A stretch of 36,913 nt of DNA from Nitrosospira multiformis (GTDB taxonomy: Bacteria; Pseudomonadota; Gammaproteobacteria; Burkholderiales; Nitrosomonadaceae), in assembly GCF_003050865.1 (NCBI RefSeq), contig NZ_QAOK01000031.1:1-36913 (forward strand). Direction: 5' to 3'. This document shows positions 6,414-14,804 of this stretch, piece after piece. Below the pieces are notes generated by a model. That model made no database searches and had not been told where the DNA came from. It was given only the letters and a program-made list of their open reading frames with translations. The stretch's first letter is position 1. Each line of letters opens with the position of its first letter. Both the position numbers and the translations under genes were made by a program.

Positions 6414-8399
6414 TCAGATTACGAGCAACGCGGGATGCAGCATTTCGATCTCGTACAGAGGCCGCCCCTGCTGTGGAGGCGAATAAGCGCTGTAACTCGA
6501 AATCACCGAAGGGTCGAGATGACCGACGATCTGCTCCAGATCGGAAAGCCGCAAGCCCTGGCGTACAAGATAAGTAATGTAACTATGCCGGACCGTCTCG
6601 GCGGTGATTTCCTGGGGATCAGGCAATCCCGAATCGATTACGGCGCAAACCAGCGCTGTTGACAGATCGACCCGTGTCTGCGAATCATCCGGATCCCATA
6701 CCGGACGATTGCCAGATTGCTGGAACAAGGATTTGAGCGGATTGCTGAGCGGCACCGTCCTTGGAGATCTTCCGTCTAGGTTGATGACATTGGCACGCTC
6801 GTTGAGCTGATTCGCCTTCAGTGATGCTGCCTCATCGATGTCGAGGCCACTGAGCAGCAAACCGATAAGCTGCTTCCCTTTCAGGCTGGCAGCGTTGATC
6901 AGGGTCCGTAACTGATGGCTCGAAAGTTCCCTGTGCGCCGGTTTTGACAAGGCAAAGTTGGTTTTCTGCTCTAACGGGTCGGCTTTGGCCCCGAGCGCGG
7001 CATGAGGATGATCAATCAGTTCGGCAGCAGGCGGTGTATATCTCTCCACACCGAATACCGCAATGGAAGGCTGTTGTTCCTTTTTTTGGGTCAGATACTC
7101 AAAAACCCACACGCTGATCAACCCCAGCAGCAGGGAACCGGTGAGCGCTATCAAGGCTTCACGACTGTAGTTCGGCCTTACTGGCTCCCTTGACTCATAC
7201 GCCCTGCTGATCACATCGACCTGCGGATATTTGTCCTTGCGGCCGGTTTTCACCTGTACCAGCCGTTCCTGCGTATCCCGATACAGCTTTTCCAGCCCCT
7301 CCAGATCGCTCTTCAACGCCTCGTGCTGGGTAAACTTTGTCGCGAAGAGCGATGCCCGCTGCTTGTGCTCGCCCAATTGTTCGCGAATATCCCTGACAGT
7401 CTGTCGTGCGGCCGCATAATTTACCTCGGCCTCGTTCAAGACTACATCTTGACCGCGCAACCGCTTATTGTTGATAGCAGTCTCGAGTTCCTTGATCTGC
7501 TCAGGGAGAGACTTCAAGTCGGGTTGCAGGTTTAAGTACTCGCGGGTAAATTTTTTATCGAATTCCGTCAGTTTTTCACGTGAATCATGCAGACGCTTCT
7601 CGAGGTCGGCCAGGCTGATTTTCTCGTCGTCTGGAACCACTGCCTTTCCCCGGGCAATTGCGGCCCTGATAGCATCCAGTTGCGCTTTCGCCTTGACTTC
7701 AGCCTCGGAAGCCTTGTTAAGCGACTCGTTCAGCCCCTTCAGCCGGGCCGACGGTTCATTCTCATCGCGCTCTGTCGATAGAATGTTGTTGTTTTCCCGG
7801 AAGGTCTCCAGCGCCGCTCTCGCCGCAGCAACCTTGTCAGCCAACCCTTCCAGCTCATCCTCGACAATACGTTCAGTATTGCTCTTCAAACGTTTTACTT
7901 CTTCCCCTCGCGCTTCCTGGTATACGTCTATCCATGTATTGATGAGCAAAGGCAAAAAGCGGGGATCTGAGCCTTCCGCCGTGACCTCGACGAGGTTGGT
8001 TTCGGGAACAGGCTCGACGGCCAATAAAGTCTGAATATCAGATTCAGTCAACCGATTTAGAGATTTGCCGACGGGAGAAGCCTTCAATTTCGCCAGGGTT
8101 TCGGCAGCAAGCTCCCGTCCCAGCAGGATCTGGCGCTGGATTGCAACGTGCTGGATATCGGCATTATCGCTCTGCTGATCGATCGGTGTCATGGCCGAAG
8201 TAAGCAATGTCGCGCTGCTGCGATAAATTGCCGGCTGGCTGTAAACGTAAGCAAGGCTGATAGCGGCGCTCGTCATAAATACGAGCCCAAAAATATTGAA
8301 CCTGCGGGATTGATACCAAGGGAATTCACTCTTATCAGCAATCCGCCCCATTTGGTGTGAATTGCCCCCAAAATGCAAGTTGACTCTGTTTTTCATCAT
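6414..8399 (-). CDS. GumC/Wzz polysaccharide chain-length protein fused to a degenerate tyrosine-recombinase domain
   Basis: With the start at ATG 8399-8397 (661 aa; an in-frame TTG at 8483 would add 28 residues, ATG 8351 would remove 16) the protein has TM1 at about 34-55, a Wzz-like periplasmic part, long coiled coils at about 165-380, a PNYSREAL-type junction and TM2 at about 411-436. That is the layout of inner-membrane GumC/Wzz proteins that set exopolysaccharide chain length. A cytoplasmic C-terminal region at about 491-640 resembles the catalytic domain of XerC/D-type recombinases: LLLSGLDIDEAASLK, RTVPLS, TVRHSYITYLV, LEQIVGHLD, then SSYSAY. R604, H627 and Y636 have XerD spacing (23 and 9 residues). 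The first Arg is Asp520 and the box-II His is Glu601, so catalysis is unlikely. It is one uninterrupted frame. No other polysaccharide gene is adjacent. The ribosome binding site is weak, so the start is uncertain. Confidence 0.82.
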   Translation of the reverse strand: MMKNRVNLHFGGNSHQMGRIADKSEFPWYQSRRFNIFGLVFMTSAAISLAYVYSQPAIYRSSATLLTSAMTPIDQQSDNADIQHVAIQRQILLGRELAAETLAKLKASPVGKSLNRLTESDIQTLLAVEPVPETNLVEVTAEGSDPRFLPLLINTWIDVYQEARGEEVKRLKSNTERIVEDELEGLADKVAAARAALETFRENNNILSTERDENEPSARLKGLNESLNKASEAEVKAKAQLDAIRAAIARGKAVVPDDEKISLADLEKRLHDSREKLTEFDKKFTREYLNLQPDLKSLPEQIKELETAINNKRLRGQDVVLNEAEVNYAAARQTVRDIREQLGEHKQRASLFATKFTQHEALKSDLEGLEKLYRDTQERLVQVKTGRKDKYPQVDVISRAYESREPVRPNYSREALIALTGSLLLGLISVWVFEYLTQKKEQQPSIAVFGVERYTPPAAELIDHPHAALGAKADPLEQKTNFALSKPAHRELSSHQLRTLINAASLKGKQLIGLLLSGLDIDEAASLKANQLNERANVINLDGRSPRTVPLSNPLKSLFQQSGNRPVWDPDDSQTRVDLSTALVCAVIDSGLPDPQEITAETVRHSYITYLVRQGLRLSDLEQIVGHLDPSVISSYSAYSPPQQGRPLYEIEMLHPALLVI

Positions 8400-8704
8400 G
8401 CCTGCAATTCCCCTGCTCCAGCCGCGACCATGCCATCTATCACCCACACTCCTCCGCGCAATTCTTCCATTGATTCGATACAAATGTCACGCGATAAATG
8501 AAGCTTTTGTACGGTGCCGCACAAACGGGAAAGGGTTCATCCTCTGACAATGGGCCCATCCAAAAAAGCAGCGATATTCATATTATTGTAAAACGCTTGC
8601 TTTAACTTGACGGTTAGCAATCGCACGCTTGATGCACATAGGGTTTGTACCAAAACCGGAACGCAAATCAGAATCAGCCTCTTAATCCTTTCAGGAAACG
8701 CAAA
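8400..8704. other. Divergent intergenic region
   Basis: This ~300-bp region lies between the chain-length protein gene and a short rightward gene. It may encode an N-terminal extension of the chain-length protein as far as 8483 (TTG). No convincing promoter was picked out. Confidence 0.35.
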
Positions 8705-8893
8705 ATGAAAAAACATCGTGATCAGGTTCTGTTCGGCAATGCCTTTGCTTCGTTCGATCCCCGATCGGCGGCATTTCGGCAAAAAATGTTTGAACATTTT
8801 CAGACAAATAAATGCAAGCAGTGGAAAACGGTTGAAAGATTACCGGAAACGGGAAAAAATCATGGTGTGATATACTTTAGAGAAAACGTGTAA
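8705..8893 (+). CDS. Hypothetical protein, 62 aa
   Basis: The frame begins at ATG 8705 with an AGGA about 9 bases upstream and ends with TAA at 8891-8893. The product is basic (MKKHRDQVLFGNAFASFDP...), with no signal peptide or membrane segment, and ends in a short VIYFRENV segment. No family was recognised. A frame on the other strand overlaps it at 8537-8797 but has no better support. It may be a small independent gene between the chain-length protein and the dioxygenase. Confidence 0.35.
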   Translation: MKKHRDQVLFGNAFASFDPRSAAFRQKMFEHFQTNKCKQWKTVERLPETGKNHGVIYFRENV

Positions 8894-9048
8894 GAAGCTC
8901 CCGTCCGACCACGGGTATACCGCTATCTCTACACGCTTTCCTGCGATTGCCAATGTGCTTCCGGCGTGACTTTGATAATCATGGCGTTCCAGTAAGCCCG
9001 GCAGCGCCCCTCCAACTTTACCCACTTCCATAGCTTCTGCCCAATCTC

Positions 9049-9828
9049 ATGACCGCAATGCCCGCCATCTTCGTAGGCCATGGAAACCCTATGAATGCCC
9101 TGTCCCGCAACGCGTATACTGAAGCCTGGTCCGCTATTGGCACGGGCCTTCCGGCCAAACCTGAAGCTATCCTTTGTGTTTCCGCCCATTGGTACATACC
9201 GAAAACAGCGGTAACTGCACAGGAAAATCCACCCACGATTCATGACTTCGGGGGATTCCCGCAGGAGCTGTATCAAGTCCAGTACCCGGCGCCCGGGTCC
9301 CTGGAACTTGCAGCGGAAGTTGCGGATTTACTCCTGCCGGATGCGGTCATGGACACGACCTGGGGGCTCGATCATGGCACCTGGTCGGTCCTCGTCCATA
9401 TGTTTCCGGATGCGGATATCCCCGTCATTCAATTGAGTATAGATGAAACCAAAGAGGCCGCATGGCATTATGAGACGGCGCGAAATCTGGCGCCGTTGCG
9501 GGATCGTGGCGTCCTTATCCTGGGAAGCGGTAATATCGTCCACAATCTGCACACCTATTCATGGGGAAAGCATGATGCAGAACCCTATGACTGGGCTCTA
9601 CGGTTTGAAAAAATGGTCCGTACAGCGCTGAGATCAGGCAATGTCGAATCCCTGATTGCCTATGAAAAGCTGGGAAAGGACGCGTTGCTATCGGTGCCAA
9701 CCCCTGACCATTACCTTCCGTTTCTCTATATTCTTGCTCAGAGGCAGCACAACGAGGAAATCAATTTTCCGGTGGAAGGATTTGATGATGGATCAATTTC
9801 CATGACGGCAGTTCAGATCGGCGTATAA
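9049..9828 (+). CDS. ygiD: YgiD-type extradiol ring-cleavage dioxygenase (LigB/DODA family)
   Basis: The 259-residue protein follows E. coli YgiD (4,5-DOPA extradiol dioxygenase) almost block by block. Visible are VGHGNPMN with His11, SAHW with His47, PPTIHDFGGFP at 61-71, GLDHGTW with His109, GNIVHNL with His165 and PTPDHYLP near 220. These histidines hold the catalytic metal in class III extradiol enzymes. Length is typical. It has no signal peptide and should be cytosolic. The natural substrate is unknown; catechol-like compounds are expected. The start could be ATG 9049 or 9058, and no strong ribosome binding site is seen before either. It is a single gene facing the convergent flavoprotein gene. 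Confidence 0.93.
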   Translation: MTAMPAIFVGHGNPMNALSRNAYTEAWSAIGTGLPAKPEAILCVSAHWYIPKTAVTAQENPPTIHDFGGFPQELYQVQYPAPGSLELAAEVADLLLPDAVMDTTWGLDHGTWSVLVHMFPDADIPVIQLSIDETKEAAWHYETARNLAPLRDRGVLILGSGNIVHNLHTYSWGKHDAEPYDWALRFEKMVRTALRSGNVESLIAYEKLGKDALLSVPTPDHYLPFLYILAQRQHNEEINFPVEGFDDGSISMTAVQIGV

Positions 9829-9883
9829 GGCCCGCTTATCTGAAGCAAAGGTTGGGCCCCCGTATCTCCACGAAAGCCCTTCC

Positions 9884-10993
9884 TCAGGTTTCCTTTGCCT
9901 CCCTTATCTCTTTTAACCTATGGTAATGGTACGCGGCCGTCTTTTTCTGAGCGGCGACGCGTTGGCGTATCGCATTCTCAAAACCCGGCAGATCGAAAAG
10001 AAAATTGCCTTCAGCTTTCTGCAAAGCCTCCAGTAACATGTCTGCGCCGAGTTGCGCGGATTCGATTGCCCACTCGATCCCCGTTCCGCTGAGAGGGTCC
10101 GGCGCCGCCGTTGCATCTCCGACTGCAATCCAGGCATCTCCACCCATTGCTGGAAACGCCGTCGCGCCAGCCGTGCGGCCGGATATCGGCCGCTGATCGG
10201 AAGCTCCTGCCGACAGTGGCGCGAGAAGACGGGTACACTGCAATTCCTGAAAGAAAAAATCCTTTAAGCGCGACTGCCGCTGCTTGAGTTCATTCCGTTC
10301 GATACAAAAACCGGCAAAATAGCCTTTTCCGGCAGGCAAAGCGTACCACCAGCCACTGCGTGTACCCTCGATATAGAGAGTATGGCCGGGCGCCATCCGT
10401 GCCTGGAGCGAAATCATAAGGGCAATCTGCGAGGGCTCCGATACAGGTACATGGTCAAAAAACGGTAGCGGCACGCGGCCTGTCGCAAGCACTATAAAAC
10501 GCGCATAAATAGCACGTTCGCCTGCGCCGGAAGTGGTTTCACTGGAAGGTGCCTCCTGGGAAGAGCGCGCGATCAGCCGCCATCTGTCACGCTGGCGCTC
10601 CACGCCCACTACTTTGGCATCGGGGATTATAGTGCTGCCCGCATCGACAGCAAGATTTCGCAAAGCTTCATCCAGAAGCGGACGCTCAATCGCTACACCC
10701 GCACCCCATGGATTAAACATTGCATTGAATATTATTGGCTCGGCCGTATCCCACAGCGAGACAGTTTCATGAATCTCTATTCCATGCACTACCTCTGAAA
10801 AAAAACCGGGACAATACTGCTCGATAAAATGACGCGCCCGACCCGATATGAGTTCGATGCCGCCTGGAGCGTAGCCTCCCCAGTACACCAGCTTTACATC
10901 GACACCCGCACGCGCGAGCGCAAGCGCGCAGATGGCGCCCGCAGGTCCACCACCTATGACAACAACATCCGATATCCTCCGGTCCGGAAACAT
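9884..10993 (-). CDS. FAD-dependent oxidoreductase (halogenase/monooxygenase-like)
   Basis: The 369-residue protein has the FAD dinucleotide-binding motif GGGPAG at 14-19, a middle LATGR motif, and the second FAD motif VGDATAAPDPLSGTGIEWA near 300-320. This places it among the group I flavin monooxygenase, halogenase and geranylgeranyl-reductase-like proteins, which includes LodB/QhpG flavoproteins that modify partner enzymes. The W-x-W-x-x-I motif of tryptophan halogenases is not evident. It has no signal peptide. It is divergent from the intradiol dioxygenase gene at 11162 with 168 bp between, so the two may share a control region. The substrate cannot be inferred. Confidence 0.8.
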   Translation of the reverse strand: MFPDRRISDVVVIGGGPAGAICALALARAGVDVKLVYWGGYAPGGIELISGRARHFIEQYCPGFFSEVVHGIEIHETVSLWDTAEPIIFNAMFNPWGAGVAIERPLLDEALRNLAVDAGSTIIPDAKVVGVERQRDRWRLIARSSQEAPSSETTSGAGERAIYARFIVLATGRVPLPFFDHVPVSEPSQIALMISLQARMAPGHTLYIEGTRSGWWYALPAGKGYFAGFCIERNELKQRQSRLKDFFFQELQCTRLLAPLSAGASDQRPISGRTAGATAFPAMGGDAWIAVGDATAAPDPLSGTGIEWAIESAQLGADMLLEALQKAEGNFLFDLPGFENAIRQRVAAQKKTAAYHYHRLKEIREAKET

Positions 10994-11161
10994 TTGCTGC
11001 TATCGGCTCTTTTTACTGGCAAACAGGACTATTCTGTACTACTGTCATTTTATAGGGAAGAACTGGGTAGTGATGTCGAGAGGCAGGATTGCCGGTTCAC
11101 GTTTCCCTCTCCGTGATTCTTGGAAACCGGAACCAGGCACGGCTAAAAGAGGATATCAATT

Positions 11162-11839
11162 ATGCGCGCTAGCAAAGGAAAACAAGAAGAATACCGGACT
11201 ATCAGTCGCCGCACTATTTTAAAAGCGTCTGCCGCCATGTTTGCCGCGGGTATGTTGCCTGCGAGTGCAGTTTTTGGGAAGGTCCTGGATCGGACACAGG
11301 ACCAGATTCTGGGTCCCTTTTATCCCATTATGAGCGAACCCGATCGCAGCGGGGACCTCACACGGGTACCCGGAGGATCAGGACGCGCCAAGGGGCAGCC
11401 CGTCATCATCAGGGGAACAGTACGCAATCCTGATGGCAAACCGGTGTTGGGCGCAGAGGTTGAAATCTGGCAAGCCAATGCTGCGGGCCGCTATGCGCAT
11501 CCCGACGATACCAATCCCGCGCCCCTCGATCCCAATTTCCAGGGCTTCGGCGCAGCGACTACGGGTCCTGACGGCTTCTACCAGTTTAAAACAATAAAGC
11601 CGTTGCATTATCCGGCAGGCAGCATTGGAATTCGGCCGGCTCACATCCATTTCGATATCAGAGGCCGTCGTGACGAACTGGTAACCCAGATGTACTTCGA
11701 GGGAGACCCCTACAATGAGAAAGATTCTTTCCTCCAAAGCGTTCTCAATCCGGACGCATTGATTGTAAAGCTGCTTTCGCCAACCGCAGAGGAGCCTGAG
11801 TTTATGGTTGCAGTATTCGATATTGTCTTCAGGGGCTAG
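11162..11839 (+). CDS. Tat-exported intradiol ring-cleavage dioxygenase
   Basis: The 225-residue protein opens with a twin-arginine signal (SRRTILK at 15-21, then a hydrophobic stretch to about 38), so it should be folded with its iron and exported. The body is the beta-sandwich of protocatechuate 3,4-dioxygenase-like enzymes: ILGPFYP at 49-55, EIWQANAAGRY with Tyr111, IKPLHYP with Tyr150, and RPAHIHF with His161 and His163. These two Tyr and two His are the Fe(III) ligands of the family. An RBS (AGAGGAT) precedes ATG 11162. Extracytoplasmic dioxygenases of this kind have poorly known substrates. It does not sit in an aromatic degradation operon. Confidence 0.92.
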   Translation: MRASKGKQEEYRTISRRTILKASAAMFAAGMLPASAVFGKVLDRTQDQILGPFYPIMSEPDRSGDLTRVPGGSGRAKGQPVIIRGTVRNPDGKPVLGAEVEIWQANAAGRYAHPDDTNPAPLDPNFQGFGAATTGPDGFYQFKTIKPLHYPAGSIGIRPAHIHFDIRGRRDELVTQMYFEGDPYNEKDSFLQSVLNPDALIVKLLSPTAEEPEFMVAVFDIVFRG

Positions 11840-11902
11840 CTGCTCAATGCAACTGGTTCTTTGTGCAGGCACATTTAAAAACCGGAGGTATCGTAGAGGT
11901 TA

Positions 11903-12898
11903 ATGAAATACTTAGGCCATCTGTCGACAGATGACCCCTTTTATGAATACCTCCGGCATGACATCCTCCCGGCGCTGCATACCGTGAATCATCCGGATTT
12001 CAGGGTTTATGAGCTGCGGGCCTCCAACCATGTTTACCTTTATGAAGAACGGGACAGCGGAGCGCGGGTTATCGGAAAATTCTTCGGTGGCGTTCCGCAT
12101 ATCGGTCCTGACGCTGCATTGCGTCATATGGAGCAGGAGTTCAATAATTTGAATTACCTGCGCAGAATCGGCTTCAATGCCTATCCCCACTATGTAGCGC
12201 GTCCCCTTGGCCGCAACGCCAGCCTTAATCGCGTGGTTGTGGAAGAATATTGCTACGGCACACATTTTAAACATGTCATTCTCAAGGCGATCCGCGAGAA
12301 TGTGCGCGATGTTCTTTTCCAGAAGCTTACCGCGCTCGCTTATTCTCTTGCCACGCTGCATAACCGGACAGCCCACGATAGCAAGGTGGATTTCAACAAA
12401 GAATGCGATTACTTTGACCAAGTCATGAACCGATTGCTAAGCGCAGCATGGATTGGATGGGATCAGGCGCAGGACTTGTACCGGCTAAAAAACCGATGGA
12501 GGGACAAAGCCTGCATGTGGGAAGACTGCAAGGTTCTGATCCATGGCGATGTTACTCCGGATAATGTTCTTTTTGGCGATGGCCTTTGGGTCATCATGCT
12601 CGATCTGGAGCGGATGAAATCATCTGACAGGGTGTTTGATCTGGGCCGGGTCGCAGGCGAACTCCAGCATTTCTTCTTGCAGCAGACGGGCGAGAAGTCG
12701 CGGGCCGAACCCTTTATCGGGCATTTTCTATGGGAATACAGTTGTCATTTTCCCGATCGCGATGCAGCCTTCGCTGCGATAACCCGCCGTCTTCCCTTCT
12801 ATGCCGCACTCACTCTCCTGCGCATCAGCCGCAATGCGTGGATCGATGGGACGTATAGGGAGCGCTTACTGGATGAAGCCAGGAAGACGTTGGCCTGA
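11903..12898 (+). CDS. Aminoglycoside-phosphotransferase-fold kinase
   Basis: The 331-residue protein has the APH/choline-kinase fold: Lys59 in VIGKFF as the likely ATP-binding lysine, VVVEEYCYG at 111-119 as hinge, LIHGDVTPDN at 212-221 as the Brenner catalytic motif (Asp216, Asn221), and MLDLE at 232-236 as the metal-binding motif. The third motif reads D-L-E in place of D-W-E/D-F-G. The start ATG 11903 has AGAGG close upstream. It is followed after 12 bp by a HAD hydrolase gene in the same direction, so a kinase/phosphatase pair acting on one small metabolite is plausible. Nothing points to antibiotic resistance. Confidence 0.82.
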   Translation: MKYLGHLSTDDPFYEYLRHDILPALHTVNHPDFRVYELRASNHVYLYEERDSGARVIGKFFGGVPHIGPDAALRHMEQEFNNLNYLRRIGFNAYPHYVARPLGRNASLNRVVVEEYCYGTHFKHVILKAIRENVRDVLFQKLTALAYSLATLHNRTAHDSKVDFNKECDYFDQVMNRLLSAAWIGWDQAQDLYRLKNRWRDKACMWEDCKVLIHGDVTPDNVLFGDGLWVIMLDLERMKSSDRVFDLGRVAGELQHFFLQQTGEKSRAEPFIGHFLWEYSCHFPDRDAAFAAITRRLPFYAALTLLRISRNAWIDGTYRERLLDEARKTLA

Positions 12899-12910
12899 GG
12901 AATTTACATC

Positions 12911-13639
12911 ATGGCAATAAAAGGCATCCTGTTTGACCTCTATGGCACCCTGATCGATATCGAAACCGATGAATCCATCGATGAAATCTATCGCGCCATT
13001 GCACACTACCTGGTTTACCAGGGTGTATATCTTCATCGTGGACAAGTGCGGGAGCGCTACTATGCCATCATGAGACAACAGAAAGATGCGAAGGGTGAGG
13101 AATACCCGGAAATCGATGTGGAAGCCATATGGAACGAACTGCTCCTCCAGCAAGGCATCAAGTCAGGCTATATCCGGGGGCAGCAGGCAAAAGTGATCGC
13201 CCATATTTATCGCGGCATCTCCCGCAAGCGCCTTCGACTCTATCCAAACGTGAAGGAAGTATTGAATGAGCTTCAGGCGCACTACCAACTCGCGCTGGTG
13301 TCTGACGCACAACCCTGTTTTGCACTGCCTGAAATTCGAGCGGTGGGTCTTGAGAGTTATTTCAATCCTGTCATCATTTCCAGTTACTACGGTTTCAGAA
13401 AACCCGATTCCCGTCTCTTCAACAAAGCGCTTGATAAAATGGGTATCTCACGCTCAGAGGCAATTGCGGTGGGAAATGATATGTTCCGGGACATATATGG
13501 AGCCCAGCTTCTCGATATCAGGACGATTTTTTTCGACTCCAATCAGGGCGCCAAAACTTACGAGAATGTTGTACCCGCATATCGGACCCAACAATTCGAG
13601 GATATCCTCACTGGCATAGCTCAACTGGCGCAACGTTAG
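12911..13639 (+). CDS. HAD-superfamily hydrolase
   Basis: The 242-residue protein has the HAD motifs: FDLYGTL (nucleophile Asp9), LALVSDAQ (motif II Ser), FRKPDSRLF (motif III Lys) and AVGNDMFRDIYGA (motif IV acidic pair). The residue two after the nucleophile is Tyr, as in haloacid dehalogenases (DxYGT), while phosphatases normally have Asp there. The substrate type is therefore open. A helical cap lies between motifs I and II. GAGGAA precedes ATG 12911. It forms an operon with the kinase upstream, with 12 bp between the genes. Confidence 0.88.
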   Translation: MAIKGILFDLYGTLIDIETDESIDEIYRAIAHYLVYQGVYLHRGQVRERYYAIMRQQKDAKGEEYPEIDVEAIWNELLLQQGIKSGYIRGQQAKVIAHIYRGISRKRLRLYPNVKEVLNELQAHYQLALVSDAQPCFALPEIRAVGLESYFNPVIISSYYGFRKPDSRLFNKALDKMGISRSEAIAVGNDMFRDIYGAQLLDIRTIFFDSNQGAKTYENVVPAYRTQQFEDILTGIAQLAQR

Positions 13640-13721
13640 TGTCGACCGCAGCGCGAGTAATCGATTCCCCCTCCCCCATGAAAAAGGAGATAAAAGAAAG
13701 GATAGCTGGGGAAAGTCGCTC

Positions 13722-14600
13722 TCAACCCGGGTATTTAAGCTTCAACCGGTTAATGAATGGCTCAGACAACGAAAAATCCCTGTCGCCCGGCACGAAAACC
13801 TTGCAGCTGTGTTCCGTTCCAGCATGGCTTACCTTGAGGGTTGCAAACACGCCCTTATCTGCGGGTCGGGTAACAGGGATCTGCAGCGTTCCTGCTTTCA
13901 ACTTATAACGGTCAGGCAATATTCGGGACGCCGCCACACCTTCGAACCTCGCAATCCCGCCTCTCGTAAGATAGGAATATTCGACCTCGGGCTGGCCCTC
14001 GGATCCTGAAACCCCACCTGATGCCCAATTGACATTGAGTACGAACTCTTCTCCCTGTTCTGCGGAGGATACCTTGGCCGGAGTTGCCCAACAGGTCAGC
14101 CCCGGCCGCTTGCGGAGGCATGCTGACCAGTTTTCGACTGCCCGGGACGCATCGCTATTGCCGGCTACGGCCCGTTGCATGAAAAACTCCGAAGCCTGAG
14201 AGGGATCGAGCGTTGCATTTTGTACGCAATACCCACCCTTCCATTGCCCAAATCGCATGTCGCTCATTGTGTCTGCCGGACTAGAGCCTGAATCCGGGCT
14301 ATCATCAGGCGGCAAATCATCCAGATTCACAAGCCCGTACGTCAGTCCCAGCGATTTATCCTTGCCGAATTGCTGCGCACGCTTGATCGCCTTTTGGGCG
14401 TCTTCATACCTCAATGCGCACAATTCTGCATACATTGCCCGGTCTCTCAAGGGCGGCGTAATCCTCTGGTATTCGTCATAAAATCCGTTTGCCAGAGAAT
14501 TATGGCAGGTTTGGCTGGCCGACACGCGCCCCGGCAGAATCGACCAGATCAGCACGACAGGCAGAATAAGCGCGAGAGCGGAAATATATCCCTTTTTCAT
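13722..14600 (-). CDS. Secreted hypothetical protein
   Basis: The start ATG at 14600-14598 is chosen because TGGAGGAG lies 5-6 bases before it; a codon 21 bases upstream is less likely. The 292-residue protein has a clear Sec signal peptide (MKKG, hydrophobic 5-22, cleavage near VSASQ at 26-30). The mature part has an N-terminal region with paired cysteines and a YAELCALRYEDAQKAI helix, an acidic Pro/Ser linker near 95-110, and a C-terminal part that may be a beta-sandwich (alternating strands from LTCWATPAKV to the end). Six or so cysteines suggest disulfides in the periplasm. No family was recognised. It is convergent with the HAD gene. Confidence 0.75.
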   Translation of the reverse strand: MKKGYISALALILPVVLIWSILPGRVSASQTCHNSLANGFYDEYQRITPPLRDRAMYAELCALRYEDAQKAIKRAQQFGKDKSLGLTYGLVNLDDLPPDDSPDSGSSPADTMSDMRFGQWKGGYCVQNATLDPSQASEFFMQRAVAGNSDASRAVENWSACLRKRPGLTCWATPAKVSSAEQGEEFVLNVNWASGGVSGSEGQPEVEYSYLTRGGIARFEGVAASRILPDRYKLKAGTLQIPVTRPADKGVFATLKVSHAGTEHSCKVFVPGDRDFSLSEPFINRLKLKYPG

Positions 14601-14804
14601 GATGCTCCTCCAAAAAGGCAAACATATTATATATAAGATGTTACCCGGCCAGAAGAAAGCTTTGCCTCAAGAAAGATTCGACGATCAGAAAATACCTCCA
14701 TTGTGATCAATCGCACAGATAATTGTCTAAACTGTATGCTCAACTGGCTTTGAACCCAGGCTCTGCCAACCAATAAAATAAACAAATAATAATCGGGAGA
14801 TACT

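Noticed and set aside
11903-12898. Antibiotic resistance kinase
   Set aside because: The fold alone does not show this; it is paired with a HAD gene in a metabolic context and matches no resistance enzyme I recognise.
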